Shown here: positions 40,182 through 50,800 of the stretch, one piece after another
Position numbering within the stretch: the stretch's first letter is position 1
Layout: each line of letters starts with the position of its first letter
Origin: Micromonospora halotolerans
GTDB taxonomy: Bacteria; Actinomycetota; Actinomycetes; Mycobacteriales; Micromonosporaceae
Length of the DNA: 64,000 nt
Assembly (NCBI RefSeq): GCF_032108445.1
Contig: NZ_CP134876.1
Location: forward strand, 2,728,001-2,792,000
Direction: 5' to 3'
Program-made: the position numbers and the translations under genes
The notes under the pieces: generated by a model
Told to the model about the DNA's origin: nothing
The model's database searches: none
What the model saw: only the letters and a program-made list of their open reading frames with translations

Positions 40182-41381
40182 ATGTACGCTCCCGCCCTTT
40201 CCGTGTCTCGTCCCCGCCGCCGCCCCGCCGGCCTGCGCGCGCGCCTCGCCGCCGCCCTCGGCGCGGCGCTCGTCGTCCTGCTCGTCGCCGGCTGCGGCGA
40301 CGCGGGTTCCGGCGACGGCCCCCTCTGGCAGCCGGGCCAGGGCGGGGGATCGACCGCGTCCGGAGGGCCGGCCGAGGGCGACCAGGCCGCCGAGCCGAGC
40401 GGTTCGACCGAGAAGTCCATCTCGCTGACCGCGACCGGTGACGTGATCATGGGCAACGCCCCGTCCCGGCTTCCGGCCAACGGCGGGAAGGGCTTCTTCG
40501 ACGACGTCAAGGCCGCGCTCAAGGGCGACCTGGTGATGGGCAACCTGGAGGAGCCCCTCACCGACGACACCGGCGCCGGCAAGTGCGGCCCGAAGCCCAA
40601 GAACTGCTACCAGTTCCGGGCGCCCCCGGGCTGGGCGGCGCACCTGCGTTCGGCCGGGTTCCAGCTGCTCAACCAGGCCAACAACCACGGCTACGACTAC
40701 GGCCAGCAGGGCTACGAGAACACCCAGTCGGCGCTGGAGGCGCACGGGCTCAAGCACACCGGCGCGCCGGGCGAGATCACCGTCGTCGACGTCAAGGGCG
40801 TGAAGGTGGCCGTGGCGGGCTTCTCGTCGTACCCGTGGTCGAACAGCCTCGTCGACATCGACGCCGCGAAGCAGGTCATCACCATGGCCAAGGGCATGGC
40901 CGACCTGGTCGTGGTGCAGGTGCACATGGGCGCCGAGGGCGCCGACCGCAGCCGGGTGAAGCCGGGCACCGAGATGTACGTCGGGGAGAACCGGGGCGAC
41001 CCGATCCGCTTCTCGCACGCCGTGATCGACGCGGGCGCCGACCTGGTGATCGGGCACGGCCCGCACGTGCTGCGCGGCATGGAGTTCTACAAGGGGCGGC
41101 TGATCGCCTACAGCCTGGGCAACTTCGCCGGCGGCGGGAAGTCGCTGAACAGCGCCGGCCGGCTGGGCTGGGGCGGCGTGCTGAAGGTCTCGCTGACCGC
41201 GGAGGGTCGCTTCGTCGGCGGCCAGTTCACGTCGACCGCGATGAACAGCGTGGGCCGGCCGGCCGTCGACGGGCAGGACCGGGGCCTCGGGCTCGTCCGC
41301 GAGGTGACCCGGTCGGACTTCCCGACGACCGGCGCCAAGCTCGACGGGAGCGGCAAGATCAGCGCCCCGGCGGGTGGCTGA
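40182..41381 (+). CDS. CapA-family lipoprotein
   Basis: A 399-aa exported protein. The N-terminal [20 protein letters not shown] gives a lipobox (LVAGC) with Cys38 as the lipidated residue, after an unusually long basic lead. The mature domain is the PGA_cap/CapA fold: [94 protein letters not shown] and [10 protein letters not shown]. The fold is metallophosphatase-like and is linked in other bacteria to poly-gamma-glutamate anchoring. No other capsule gene is present here, so the role is open. ATG 40182 was chosen for the basic signal sequence. Confidence 0.85.
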   Translation: MYAPALSVSRPRRRPAGLRARLAAALGAALVVLLVAGCGDAGSGDGPLWQPGQGGGSTASGGPAEGDQAAEPSGSTEKSISLTATGDVIMGNAPSRLPANGGKGFFDDVKAALKGDLVMGNLEEPLTDDTGAGKCGPKPKNCYQFRAPPGWAAHLRSAGFQLLNQANNHGYDYGQQGYENTQSALEAHGLKHTGAPGEITVVDVKGVKVAVAGFSSYPWSNSLVDIDAAKQVITMAKGMADLVVVQVHMGAEGADRSRVKPGTEMYVGENRGDPIRFSHAVIDAGADLVIGHGPHVLRGMEFYKGRLIAYSLGNFAGGGKSLNSAGRLGWGGVLKVSLTAEGRFVGGQFTSTAMNSVGRPAVDGQDRGLGLVREVTRSDFPTTGAKLDGSGKISAPAGG

Positions 41382-41442
41382 GGAGCACCGCCGCCCGTGT
41401 GGGCCCGACGGGACGTCGTCCCCGCGACGTAGGCTGACCGGC

Positions 41443-42222
41443 GTGACCACGTCCTCCCCCGAGACCGACCTCGGTCGCACGCGCCGTGCCCGGCGGATCG
41501 GCCGGGTGCTCACCGAGACCCACCCCGACGCGCACTGTGAGCTCGACCACTCCAACGCGCTGGAGCTGGCGGTCGCCACGATCCTGTCGGCGCAGTGCAC
41601 GGACAAGAAGGTCAACGAGGTCACCCCGAAGCTGTTCGCCCGCTACCGCACCGCGGCGGACTACGCCGGGGCCGACCGCGCCGAGCTGGAGGAGCTGATC
41701 CGGCCCACCGGCTTCTACCGCAACAAGACCAGCTCGCTGATCAACCTGGGCCGGGCCCTCTGCGAGCGCTACGACGGCGAGGTCCCCGGCCGGCTGGCCG
41801 ACCTGGTCACCCTCCCGGGCATCGGGCGCAAGACCGCCAACGTCATCCTCGGCAACGCCTTCGACGTCCCCGGCATCACCGTCGACACCCACTTCCAGCG
41901 GCTGGTGCAGCGCTGGCGGCTTACCACCGAGACCGACCCGGTCAAGATCGAGCACGCGATCGGCGCGCTCTACCCGAAGCGCGACTGGACCATGCTGTCG
42001 CACCGGATCATCTTCCACGGCCGGCGGGTCTGCCACGCCCGCAAGCCGGCCTGCGGCGCCTGCACGCTGGCGAAGCTCTGCCCGGCGTACGGCACCGGGC
42101 CGACCGATCCGGTGGCCGCGGCCAAGCTGCTCAAGGGCCCCCGCGCCCGGGATCTGGCGGCGGCCGTCGGCATCGACCCCGACCTGGTGCCGCAGCAGGC
42201 GGTCGCGGCGGAGGTGCCGTGA
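41443..42222 (+). CDS. nth: Endonuclease III
   Basis: A 259-aa DNA glycosylase/AP lyase for oxidised pyrimidines. The helix-hairpin-helix [20 protein letters not shown] has the catalytic lysine, and the catalytic aspartate lies in [15 protein letters not shown]. The [4Fe-4S] loop is complete (C-x6-C-x2-C-x5-C in [17 protein letters not shown]). A C-terminal extension ([20 protein letters not shown]) is usual in actinobacteria. GTG 41443 is the start. Its stop overlaps the thioredoxin GTG by GTGA. It opens the conserved nth-tlpA-NUDIX-marP run. Confidence 0.95.
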   Translation: MTTSSPETDLGRTRRARRIGRVLTETHPDAHCELDHSNALELAVATILSAQCTDKKVNEVTPKLFARYRTAADYAGADRAELEELIRPTGFYRNKTSSLINLGRALCERYDGEVPGRLADLVTLPGIGRKTANVILGNAFDVPGITVDTHFQRLVQRWRLTTETDPVKIEHAIGALYPKRDWTMLSHRIIFHGRRVCHARKPACGACTLAKLCPAYGTGPTDPVAAAKLLKGPRARDLAAAVGIDPDLVPQQAVAAEVP

Positions 42223-42821
42223 CCCGCCGGCTCGCCTACCTGCTCGTCCCGCTGCTGCTCGCGGTGGCCGGCTGCACCGGCACGACCGTCGAGCCGGCGG
42301 GCCCGGCGCCGGCCACCCGCGCCGAGCGCCCCTCGCCGTTCGCCGACTGCGCCCCGCTGACCGCCGCGCCGGCCTCCGGCCCGACCCCCTCCGGCGCCGC
42401 CGGGGACCCGCTGCCCGACCTGGCGCTCTCCTGCTTCACCGGGGGCGCCCCGGTGAACGTGCGGGACATCCGGGGGCCCGCGGTGATCAACGTGTGGGCG
42501 TCCTGGTGCCCGCCGTGCCGCAAGGAGCTGCCCGCGTTCCAGCGACTCAGCGAGCGGGCCGGCGGCCGGTTCCAGGTGATCGGCGTCAACAGCCGGGACA
42601 GCCGTGGTGGCGCGCAGTCCATCGGTGAGGACTTCGGCGTCCGGTTCCCCATGCTGGTCGACCAGGGTGACGCGTTCGAGCGGGCGCTCGGCCGCAACGC
42701 CTTCCCGCTGACCGTCCTGGTCGACGCCGACGGGCGGATCCGGCACACCGACTCGACCGGGGCGCTGGACGACGCCCGCCTGGCCGAGCTGGTCCGCACC
42801 CACCTCGGGGTGCGGCTGTGA
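42219..42821 (+). CDS. TlpA-like lipoprotein thioredoxin
   Basis: A 200-aa periplasm-side thioredoxin-fold protein. The signal sequence [20 protein letters not shown] ends in a lipobox with Cys18. The redox domain contains [20 protein letters not shown] with the C-P-P-C active site, then [20 protein letters not shown] and the cis-proline segment [15 protein letters not shown]. It corresponds to Rv3673c. It probably reduces or oxidises envelope protein thiols or serves cytochrome maturation. GTG 42219 overlaps the nth stop, and its own stop overlaps the NUDIX GTG (GTGA), so three genes are translationally chained. Confidence 0.92.
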   Translation: MTRRLAYLLVPLLLAVAGCTGTTVEPAGPAPATRAERPSPFADCAPLTAAPASGPTPSGAAGDPLPDLALSCFTGGAPVNVRDIRGPAVINVWASWCPPCRKELPAFQRLSERAGGRFQVIGVNSRDSRGGAQSIGEDFGVRFPMLVDQGDAFERALGRNAFPLTVLVDADGRIRHTDSTGALDDARLAELVRTHLGVRL

Positions 42822-43507
42822 CCCGACGGCCGCCGGACTGGCTCGATCCGCTGCTCGGCCGGCTCGGCACCGCGCGGGCCGAGGACTTCACCCGGCTCGC
42901 CACCCCGGAGAGCGGCGGCCGGGAGAGCGCCGTGCTGGTGCTGCTCGGCGAGGAGCCGGGCGCCGGCCCGGACGTGCTGGTCCTCCAGCGCGCCGCCACG
43001 CTGCGCAACCACGCCGGGCAGCCGGCCTTCCCCGGCGGCGCGGCCGACCCGGAGGACGCCGACGCCAGCGCCACCGCCCTGCGCGAGGCGAACGAGGAGG
43101 TCGACCTCGACCCGGCCAGCGTGACCGTGCTGGCCGAGCTGCCCAAGCTGTGGATCCCGGTCAGCGACTTCGTGGTCACCCCGGTGCTCGCCTGGTGGCA
43201 CACCCCGCACCCGGTGCACCCGCGCGAGCCGGCCGAGGTGGCGCACGTCGCCCGGCTGCCGGTCGCCGAGCTGGTCGACCCGGAGAACCGGATGCGGGTA
43301 CGCCACCCGAGCGGCTGGATCGGCCCGGCCTTCTCGGTGCGCGGCATGCTGGTCTGGGGCTTCACGGCCGGGGTGCTGAACACGCTGCTGGAGATGGGCG
43401 GCTGGGCCCGTCCGTGGCCGCGTTCCCGGGTGGTGGAGCTGCCGCCGGCCGCCGCGCCCGCCCCCTCGGCCGGCACCGACGCGGTCGACGAGAGCCCCGT
43501 CCGCTGA
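42818..43507 (+). CDS. NUDIX hydrolase, CoA pyrophosphatase-like
   Basis: A 229-aa NUDIX protein. The Nudix box is GGAADPEDADASATALREAN followed by EEVDLD, matching G-x5-E-x7-R-E-x2-E-E. The preceding QRAATLRNHAGQPAFPGGAA matches the CoA-diphosphatase (NudL/YeaB) pattern. It corresponds to Rv3672c. It would hydrolyse CoA or related nucleotide diphosphates in the cytoplasm. A C-terminal Pro/Ala tail is dispensable-looking. It is coupled to the thioredoxin gene upstream and followed 87 bp later by marP. Confidence 0.9.
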   Translation: MTRRPPDWLDPLLGRLGTARAEDFTRLATPESGGRESAVLVLLGEEPGAGPDVLVLQRAATLRNHAGQPAFPGGAADPEDADASATALREANEEVDLDPASVTVLAELPKLWIPVSDFVVTPVLAWWHTPHPVHPREPAEVAHVARLPVAELVDPENRMRVRHPSGWIGPAFSVRGMLVWGFTAGVLNTLLEMGGWARPWPRSRVVELPPAAAPAPSAGTDAVDESPVR

Positions 43508-43594
43508 GCCGGGGGGCGTCACCCGCCCGGATCCGAAGGTCACGTTCAGCGAGCGGTCAGCCTCTTCGGGGCGCGGTGCCCGTACCCTGGGGGC

Positions 43595-44773
43595 GTGTCC
43601 GCCGTGGATCTCGTACTGCTCCTGCTCATGCTCGTGTTCGCGATCAGCGGATACCGTCAGGGTTTCGTCATCGGGGCGCTGTCGTTCTCCGGTTTCTTCC
43701 TGGGCGCGCTGCTCGGCCTGCAGCTCGGGCCCCTGGTCGCCCGGCAGTTCACCGACAGCGGGACACGCGTGCTGATCTCCCTGGTCGCCATCTTCGGGCT
43801 GGCCGTGCTGGGGCAGGCGCTGGCCGGCTGGCTGGGCTCCAACCTGCGGGCCGCGATCACCGGGCCCGCCGGGCGGAAGATCGACGACGCCGGCGGCGCG
43901 GTCATCTCGGTCTTCGCGGTCATGCTGGTGGCCTGGCTGGTCGCCGTGCCGCTGGGCTCCTCGTCGGTGCCCTGGCTGGCCTCCTCGGTCCGCAACAGCG
44001 CCCTGCTCACCGTGGTCGACCGGGTGCTGCCGGACCAGGCGCAGGAGCTGTCCACGGCACTGCGCGACACGGTCGACACCAACGGCTTCCCGGACGTCTT
44101 CGGCGACCTCGCGCCCACCCGGGCCCGGCAGGTCTCCCCGCCCGACCCGGCACTGGCCAACTCGCAGGTGGTGAAGAACAGCCAGCGGGCGGTGGTGAAG
44201 GTGCTGGGCTCCGCGCCGAGCTGCGCCCGCCGCATCGAGGGCTCCGGCTTCGTGTACGCCGACGACCGGGTGATGACCAACGCGCACGTGGTGGCGGGCA
44301 CCCGGTCGGTGGCCGTGGAGCTGCGCGGCGAGCGCTACGACGGTGAGGTCGTCGTCTACGACCCCGCACGGGACCTGGCCGTGCTGCACGTTCCGGGGCT
44401 GCCCGGACCGTCGCTGCGCTTCGCCGCCGGTGAGGCCGGCAGCGGGGCCGACGCCATCGTGCTGGGCTTCCCCCTCGACGGTCCGTACGACGCCCGCCCG
44501 GCCCGGATCCGGGACGTCGACCGGATCACCGGGCCGGACATCTACTCGTCCGGTGACGTGACCCGGGAGATCTACACGATCCGGGCGCTGGTCCGCAGCG
44601 GCAACTCGGGCGGCCCGCTGGTCTCCTCGAACGGGCTGGTGCTCGGCGTGATCTTCGCCGCCGCCGCGGACGACCCGAACACCGGCTTCGCGGTGACCGC
44701 CGCCGAGGCCCGGTCGGTGGCGCTGGCCGGCGCGGAGCGTACCCGGGGGGTCGCCACCGGCGAGTGCACCTGA
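43595..44773 (+). CDS. marP: MarP-type membrane serine protease
   Basis: A 392-aa CvpA/S1 protease. Four N-terminal membrane helices (VDLVLLLLMLVFAISGYRQG through VISVFAVMLVAWLVAVPLGS) precede an external chymotrypsin-fold domain. The catalytic triad is at His in MTNAHVVAG (about 230), Asp in YDPARDLAVLHV (about 258) and Ser in VRSGNSGGPLVSSNG (about 337), close to the M. tuberculosis MarP triad spacing (235/264/343). Two cysteines (APSCARRIEG and the C-terminal GECT) could form a disulfide, as redox control is known for MarP. In mycobacteria it gives acid resistance. GTG 43595 is the start. Confidence 0.93.
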   Translation: MSAVDLVLLLLMLVFAISGYRQGFVIGALSFSGFFLGALLGLQLGPLVARQFTDSGTRVLISLVAIFGLAVLGQALAGWLGSNLRAAITGPAGRKIDDAGGAVISVFAVMLVAWLVAVPLGSSSVPWLASSVRNSALLTVVDRVLPDQAQELSTALRDTVDTNGFPDVFGDLAPTRARQVSPPDPALANSQVVKNSQRAVVKVLGSAPSCARRIEGSGFVYADDRVMTNAHVVAGTRSVAVELRGERYDGEVVVYDPARDLAVLHVPGLPGPSLRFAAGEAGSGADAIVLGFPLDGPYDARPARIRDVDRITGPDIYSSGDVTREIYTIRALVRSGNSGGPLVSSNGLVLGVIFAAAADDPNTGFAVTAAEARSVALAGAERTRGVATGECT

Positions 44774-44784
44774 GCCGCCGGTGA

Positions 44785-45507
44785 TCAGCGGGCGGCGGTG
44801 CGCGCCGGGGCCACGTCGCCCCCGGAGCGGCCGAGCGGCAGTTTGGCCCGGCCCCAGGTGAGCGTGCGGTCCAGCACGGCCCGCGCCATGATCGCCACGC
44901 AGGCGGCGCCGTTGAGGAAGGACGCCACCACGTCGCTCGGATGGTGCATGCCCCGGTACATCCGGGTGAGGGCGACCCCGACCGGGACCAGCACGAGGAG
45001 GGTCCACCAGGCGACCTTGGCCGGCCTGCTCCGCGCCCGCAGCGCGAGCAGCACCGCGAGGCCGACGTAGAGCGCCATCGCGGCCGAGGTGTGCCCCGAG
45101 GGGAAGCTGGAGGTCGGCGGCGAGTCGTCCATGTGCTCGACGGCCGGCCGGTGGCGGTCGATGACCATCGTGGTGAAGAGGAAGATCAGCGCCTGCGCGC
45201 TCACGGCGGCGCAGAGGAAGATCGGCTCCCGCCAGCGGTGCAGCACGAGCCGCAGCACCAGCGCCGCCAGCACGGTCACCACGACGATCAGCTGGGTGCT
45301 GGCCAGCGTGCTGAACACCAGCGAGACGTCGTTCCAGCCGGGTGTCCGGTGCGCGGCCAACTCGCGGTTGACCGCGTCCTCCACGGTGAACGGCCAGGTC
45401 GTCGCGAGCACCCGGGTGACCAGCAGGCCCAACCCCACCAGGACGGCGAAGAGCAGGGCCACCGGCAGGAGCACCCGCCGGGCGATGTGGACCGCGACAT
45501 CGGACAT
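44785..45507 (-). CDS. PAP2-family membrane phosphatase
   Basis: A 240-aa integral membrane phosphatase. The three PAP2 motifs are present: VIDRHRPAVEHMDD (K/R-x6-RP variant), SSFPSGHTSAAMAL and TRMYRGMHHPSDVVASF. Six hydrophobic helices surround them. Such enzymes dephosphorylate lipid phosphates, including undecaprenyl pyrophosphate and phosphatidic acid, on the outer face of the membrane. The C-terminal tail (RTLTWGRAKLPLGRSGGDVA) is cytoplasmic. It is convergent with marP (11 bp apart) and followed upstream by a second PAP2 gene in the same direction, a likely operon. Confidence 0.9.
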   Translation of the reverse strand: MSDVAVHIARRVLLPVALLFAVLVGLGLLVTRVLATTWPFTVEDAVNRELAAHRTPGWNDVSLVFSTLASTQLIVVVTVLAALVLRLVLHRWREPIFLCAAVSAQALIFLFTTMVIDRHRPAVEHMDDSPPTSSFPSGHTSAAMALYVGLAVLLALRARSRPAKVAWWTLLVLVPVGVALTRMYRGMHHPSDVVASFLNGAACVAIMARAVLDRTLTWGRAKLPLGRSGGDVAPARTAAR

Positions 45508-45537
45508 GGGCCGCCCATTACCCCAACGGGTGCCCGA

Positions 45538-46332
45538 CTACGCGTGGCGGCCGTCCGGCCCCGGCTCGGCCACCTCCGGCTCGACCCCCTCCCGGGCCGT
45601 ACGCACCGGCCGCCGGCCGACCCGGGTCCGCCAGGTGGAGAACGCGGCCGCGGTGGCGACCACCACCGCCACGCCGAGCAGCCAGCCGCCGACCACGTCG
45701 CTGGTCCAGTGCACGCCCAGTGCGATCCGGCTGAGCCCGGTCAGCACCGCGATGAGCACCGCGGCCACCCAGAGCGCGCCGCGCCACACCCGGCTGTGCC
45801 GGGCGAACGGCAGGAAGACCAGCAGGAGCACCCCGGCGGCCAGGGTGGCGTTCAGCGCGTGGCCGGACGGGAAGGAGTAGCCGGCCGCCCGGGCCACCGG
45901 GTCGAGCAGGTCCGGCCGGTGCCGGCCGACGAGCAGTTTCAGCAGCGCGCCGAGCAGCCCACCGACGGTCATCGTGGTGACCACCCAGAGGGCCAGCCGG
46001 GGCGCGCCGCGCCACAGCAACCACACCACCACGCCGGCGGCGGCCAGCCGGAGCGGGCCGGGCCCGAAGACGTGGGTCCAGACCTCGGTCAGCCGGACCC
46101 AGGCCGGGTGGTCGAGGGCGTACCCGTGCAGGGCGTCGGTGATCGCGGCGTCCAGCCGGGACAGCGGCGACCAGGCGCCCAGCACCAGCAGCGCGAGCAG
46201 GGCGAACGGCACCAGCACCAGGAACGCGGCGGTGGCCGCCAGGGTCAGCCGGAGGCCCAGCGAATGGTCCGGGTCCAGGCGGCGGTGCCGCCAGGACCGA
46301 TCGCGAGTGGAGAGGCCGACGGGCGTGTTCAT
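45538..46332 (-). CDS. PAP2-family membrane phosphatase, second copy
   Basis: A 264-aa paralogue. Motifs are LLVGRHRPDLLDPV, GYSFPSGHALNATLAAG and SRIALGVHWTSDVVGGW (SR-x5-H-x3-D complete). The N-terminal 30 residues are hydrophilic, and about six helices follow. Motif 1 has Gly in place of the initial Lys region, common among BcrC/PgpB-like enzymes. It may recycle undecaprenyl pyrophosphate. ATG 46332. It is 30 bp upstream of the other PAP2 gene on the same strand and downstream of mycP, across a 100-bp space containing a long imperfect hairpin (46384-46424). Confidence 0.88.
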   Translation of the reverse strand: MNTPVGLSTRDRSWRHRRLDPDHSLGLRLTLAATAAFLVLVPFALLALLVLGAWSPLSRLDAAITDALHGYALDHPAWVRLTEVWTHVFGPGPLRLAAAGVVVWLLWRGAPRLALWVVTTMTVGGLLGALLKLLVGRHRPDLLDPVARAAGYSFPSGHALNATLAAGVLLLVFLPFARHSRVWRGALWVAAVLIAVLTGLSRIALGVHWTSDVVGGWLLGVAVVVATAAAFSTWRTRVGRRPVRTAREGVEPEVAEPGPDGRHA

Positions 46333-46432
46333 GTGCTGTTCCCTACCCAGGGTGGGGCCAGGTCAGACGGGTGCCACCGACGACTCCAGCTCGGCGCGTC
46401 TTCGCCGCGCCGCGACCTGGAGCCGCCGCCGG

Positions 46433-47779
46433 TCAGCGGCGGGACTGGCGTAGCCGGCGGACCACCAGCGCGGCACTGGTGACCAGGGCGACGAACATTG
46501 CGAGCCCGGGCCAGAGCCGCTCCCGCGCCGAGTCGGCGACCTGGCCGGCCGGGTGGGCCGCCCACCGGGTCTGCTGCTGCGGCGCGGCGACGCTGAACCG
46601 GTCGCCGCCCGCCCCGGCGGCGGCCCTGGTGTCCGGCCCCAGGCCGGGCGCCCAGCCGAAGCCCACCGTCCCGGGCGAGCCGTTGTCGTCGAGCGGGTTG
46701 CGCTGCACCGCGGGCACGTCGGCGGTCAGGGCCGCCACCGGATCCACCATGCCGTAGCCGAACCGGTCGTCGCGGCCGGTGGGCCCGAGGTCCCGGGCCG
46801 TGTTGATGATCCGGTTGACCACGTCCGCTGCCGACATCTGCGGGTACCGGGCCCGGACGAGGGCCGCGGTCGCCGCGACCAGCGGAGCCGCGAAGCTGGT
46901 GCCCTGCACTAGCCAGTATCCGCCGGGCCGGGCCCCGTTGATCGCGGTGGCCGGGGCGCTGAGCACCGTCTCGTGACCGGTGATGGCGCCGGACCAGAGG
47001 TTGTCGTTCGCGTCCAGCCCGGTGACGGCGAGGACGCCCGGCTCGCGGGCCGGGTACCAGACGTCGCGGCTGTTCGAGGTGGCCAGGTTGCCCGTGCAGG
47101 CGACCACCACGACGTTGCGGGCGAAGGCGTAGTCGATGGCGGCGGCCAGGGAGTCGCTGGTGTCGCTCCCACCGAGGGAAAGGTTGATCACACGGGCGCC
47201 GTGGTCGACCGCCCAGTACACCCCGTCGGCGACCGTGCCCGCGTCGTCGTACCGGTTCTCCTGGTCGAGCACCCGGACCGGAAGGATCTTGGCATCCGGC
47301 GCCAGCCCGACCGCGCCACGATCGTCGTCCCGGCGCCCGGCGATGAGGCCGGCCACCGTGGTGCCGTGCCCCACCGGGTCGGGCCCGTCGGCGCCGCCGG
47401 AGACCAGGTCCACGCCGGACAGCACCTGGCCGGCCAGGTCGGGATGGGAAGCGTCGACTCCGGAGTCGACCACCGCGACGATGACGCCGCGACCGGTGGA
47501 GGTCTGCCACGCGGTCTGTGCCCGCAGGCTGGCGAGCTGCCACTGGCCGTCGCGGGTCGGGTCCACCCCGGCGAACTCGTCCGCCGGCGCCAGCCGGGCG
47601 GCTCCCGGTGCGGCGGTGGCCGGGGCGGCGTGAGCGGGCGGCGCGAGGGGACCGGCCACGGCGGCCACGACCGCCGCCGCGGCGAGCAGCGCGCGGCCGG
47701 CGAGACGCCGGGGAGGCGCGGTGGGAACTCCCTGCCGATCCCTGGTCACATTCCCCAGCCATTTCATCGCGTCAGACAC
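46433..47779 (-). CDS. mycP: Mycosin (type VII secretion subtilisin)
   Basis: A 448-aa S8 protease anchored outside the membrane. The signal segment is LAGRALLAAAAVVAAVAGPL (about 25-44). The catalytic residues are Asp in VAVVDSGVDASHPDL (about 104), His in DPVGHGTTVAGLIAG (about 137) and Ser in QGTSFAAPLVAATAA (about 295). The C-terminal helix LWPGLAMFVALVTSAALVV anchors it. Mycosins stabilise and process ESX/T7SS machinery. GTG 47779 is used; ATG 47767 also fits. It lies 50 bp downstream of eccC on the same strand. This pairing and the MycP-type C-terminal anchor support the T7SS assignment. Confidence 0.9.
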   Translation of the reverse strand: MSDAMKWLGNVTRDRQGVPTAPPRRLAGRALLAAAAVVAAVAGPLAPPAHAAPATAAPGAARLAPADEFAGVDPTRDGQWQLASLRAQTAWQTSTGRGVIVAVVDSGVDASHPDLAGQVLSGVDLVSGGADGPDPVGHGTTVAGLIAGRRDDDRGAVGLAPDAKILPVRVLDQENRYDDAGTVADGVYWAVDHGARVINLSLGGSDTSDSLAAAIDYAFARNVVVVACTGNLATSNSRDVWYPAREPGVLAVTGLDANDNLWSGAITGHETVLSAPATAINGARPGGYWLVQGTSFAAPLVAATAALVRARYPQMSAADVVNRIINTARDLGPTGRDDRFGYGMVDPVAALTADVPAVQRNPLDDNGSPGTVGFGWAPGLGPDTRAAAGAGGDRFSVAAPQQQTRWAAHPAGQVADSARERLWPGLAMFVALVTSAALVVRRLRQSRR

Positions 47780-47829
47780 ATGCTGCTCGGAGATTACCGG
47801 TTTTCGCGCGCGTCACGGTGCAACTCCGG

Positions 47830-50800
47830 TCACCCGGGTGGGAGATGGGCCAGCTGGACCAGGCGTACGCCCTCGCGCCGGGTCACCAGCCGGCCCCGCC
47901 CCGGTGGCAGCGGACCCGCCTTGACCTGGCCGACGAGCGGGCCTTCCTCCGGGCCGCCCGACATCACCAGCCCGGCGGTGGACAGCTCCCGCAGCCGCTG
48001 GATGATCGGCTCGAACGAGGTCCGGCCCGCGCCACCGGAACGGCGGGCCAGCACGAGGTGCAGGCCGACGTCCCGGGCGTGCGGCAGGTGCTCCTCCAGC
48101 GCCCGCAACGGGTTGGTCGGCCCGCCGGCCACCAGGTCGTAGTCGTCCACCAGCACGAACAGCTCCGGCCCGGTCCACCACGACCGGGTACGCAGCTCGG
48201 CCGGGGTGACGTCCGGCCCCGGCAGCCGCCCCTGGAGGTAGCCGGCCGCCGAATCCACCAGCTCGGCCGTGTGTGGCGCGGCGGTCCCGTAACCGATCAG
48301 GTGGGCCGTCTCGATGGTGCCCATCAGGCTGCGCCGGTAGTCGACCAGGATCACCCGGGCCTGCTCCGGGGTGAACCGCCGGACGATCGAGGTGGCCAGC
48401 GCGCGCAGGAACGAGGACTTGCCGCACTCGGCGTCGCCGAAGACCACGAAGTTGGGCTCGGTGGCGAAGTCCAGCACCACCGGGCGCAGGTCCGCCTCGG
48501 CCACCCCGATCGGGAAGGCCAGCCCGCTGGTCGCGGCCTGGTCCAGCTCGGCGTAGGGCAGGACCGGCGGGAGCAGCCGCACCCGGGGCGCGGCCGGTCC
48601 GGCCCAGGCCCCGGCGACCGCCTTGACCAGATCCCCGGTCTCGTCGCCGAGGCCGGCGACCCGGGGCGCGGCGGCGAGGAAGTGCAGCCCGCCCGCGGTG
48701 ATTCCCCGCCCCGGCCGCTCCTCCGGCACGGTCGCCGCCAGGGCGCGCTTCACCACCACCGAGTCGGCCGGGTCGCCGAGGCGCAGCTCCAGCCGGGAGC
48801 CGAACAGGTCGCGGATCGCCGGCCGGAAGTCCGACCAGCGCAGCGCGCTCGCCACCACGTGCACCCCGTACGCCAGGCCGCGGGTGGCCAGCTCGGTGAC
48901 CAGCGGCTCCAGGTCCTCGTACTCGCCGCGCAGGGTGTTCCAGCCGTCGACCACCAGGAACACGTCGCCGAACGGGTGGGTGGCCGGGTGGCTCCCGGCC
49001 GGGGCCGCGGCCCGTCGCCGCCGCCAGGCCGCCATCGACTCCACCCCCGCCTCGGTGAACCGCCGCTCCCGCTCGGCCAGCAGGGTGGCGATCTCGCCGA
49101 CGGTCCGGCGTACCGCGGTGTCGTCGGTCCGGCCGCTGACCCCGCCGACGTGCGGGAGGTCGCGCAGCGCGCCGAGCGTCCCGCCGCCGAAGTCCAGGCA
49201 GTAGACCTGCACCTCGGCCGGGGTGTGGGTGAGCGCCAGCGCGCAGACCAGGGAGCGGAGCAGGGTGGACCGGCCGCTGCGGGTGGTGCCGACCACCGCG
49301 ACGTGCCCGGCCGCCCCGTCCAGGGCCAGCCACAGCAGGTCGCGGCGCTGCTCGAACGGCTTGTCCACCACGGCCACCGGCACCTGGAGGGCGCCGTGCA
49401 GCTCCGGGTTGGCCACGGTGAGCCCGCGCGCCGGGTCCGGGCCGACCGGGCCGAGCAGCTCGTCCAGCGCGGGCGCGGTGTCCAGCGGGGGCAGCCACAC
49501 CTGGTGCGCCGGCGGGCCCTGCCCGGCGAGCCGCCCCACCATCAGGTCGAGCAGGGTCTCGCCGGTCTCCTCCTCGGCGGGGAGGGCGGCCGGGGTGGCC
49601 GGCTCGGGCACCGGCACCAGGTGGGTGGAGAAGGCGAGCAGCCGGGGGCCCGGGGTGCCGGCCGCGCCCGCCGGGCCGCCGCGCCGGCGCACCGCGCCGG
49701 AGACGTACGCGGCCTTGAACCGGACCAGCGGGTCGGTGCCCGAGCGCAGGTAGCCGTGCCCCGGGCTGCGGGGCAGCTCGTGCGCGTCCGGCACGCCGAG
49801 CACCGTCCGGGACTCCAGCGCCGAGAAGGTGCGCAACCCGATCCGGTACGACAGGTGGGTGTCCAGCCCGCGCAGCCGGCCCTCCTCGAGCCGTTGGGAC
49901 GCGAGCAGCAGGTGCACGCCGAGCGAGCGACCCAGCCGGCCGATCTGCACGAAGAGGTCGATGAAGTCGGGCTTGGCGGAGAGCAGCTCGGAGAACTCGT
50001 CGCAGATGAGCAGCAGCGACGGCAGCGGGGCGAGCGGGGTGCCGGCCGCCCGGGCCCGCTCGTAGTCGCGCACGCTCGCGAAGTTGCCGGCCCGGCGCAG
50101 CAGCTCCTGCCGGCGTATCAGCTCGCCGTTGATCGCGTCGACCATCCGGTCGACCAGCGGCAGCGCGTCGGCCAGGTTGGTGATGACCGCGGCCGTGTGC
50201 GGCAGCCGTGCGAACGGCGCGAAGGTGGCGCCGCCCTTGAAGTCGACCAGCACGAAGTTCAGCTGCTCCGAGCTGTGCGTGGCGGCGAGCCCGAGCACCA
50301 GCGTGCGGAGCAGCTCCGACTTGCCCGACCCGGTGGCGCCGATGAGCAGCCCGTGCGGGCCCATCCCGTCCTGCGCCGACTCCTTGAGGTCCAGCTCGAT
50401 CGCCCCGCCGTCGGCGCCCACCCCGATCGGCACCCGGAGCCGGTCCCGGGCCGCCCGGGGCGTCCAGCCCTGCTCGGCGGTGAAGCTCTCCGGCTCGCCG
50501 AGGCCGAGCAGCTCGGGCAGGCCGGGCTCGGCGCCGGGCGGGGCGTCCGGTCCGCGTGCCGCGCCGGCCAGCCGCAGCGGGGCGAGCCGGCGGGCGACCG
50601 CCTCGGCGTCGGCCGGCTCCAGCGCGTCGGCCGTGCCCACCTCGGCGTGCCCGTCGGCGGAGTGCGAGTGCAGCCGGCCGTCGACCAGGTCGAGCAGGAG
50701 GGCGTACCGGTCGAGCAGGCGGGGCGGCGGGCTGTCCAGGTCGAGCACGGTGACCGCGTCGATCCCGCCGTCGCCGGCCAGATCGGTGGCGCCGGTCAGG

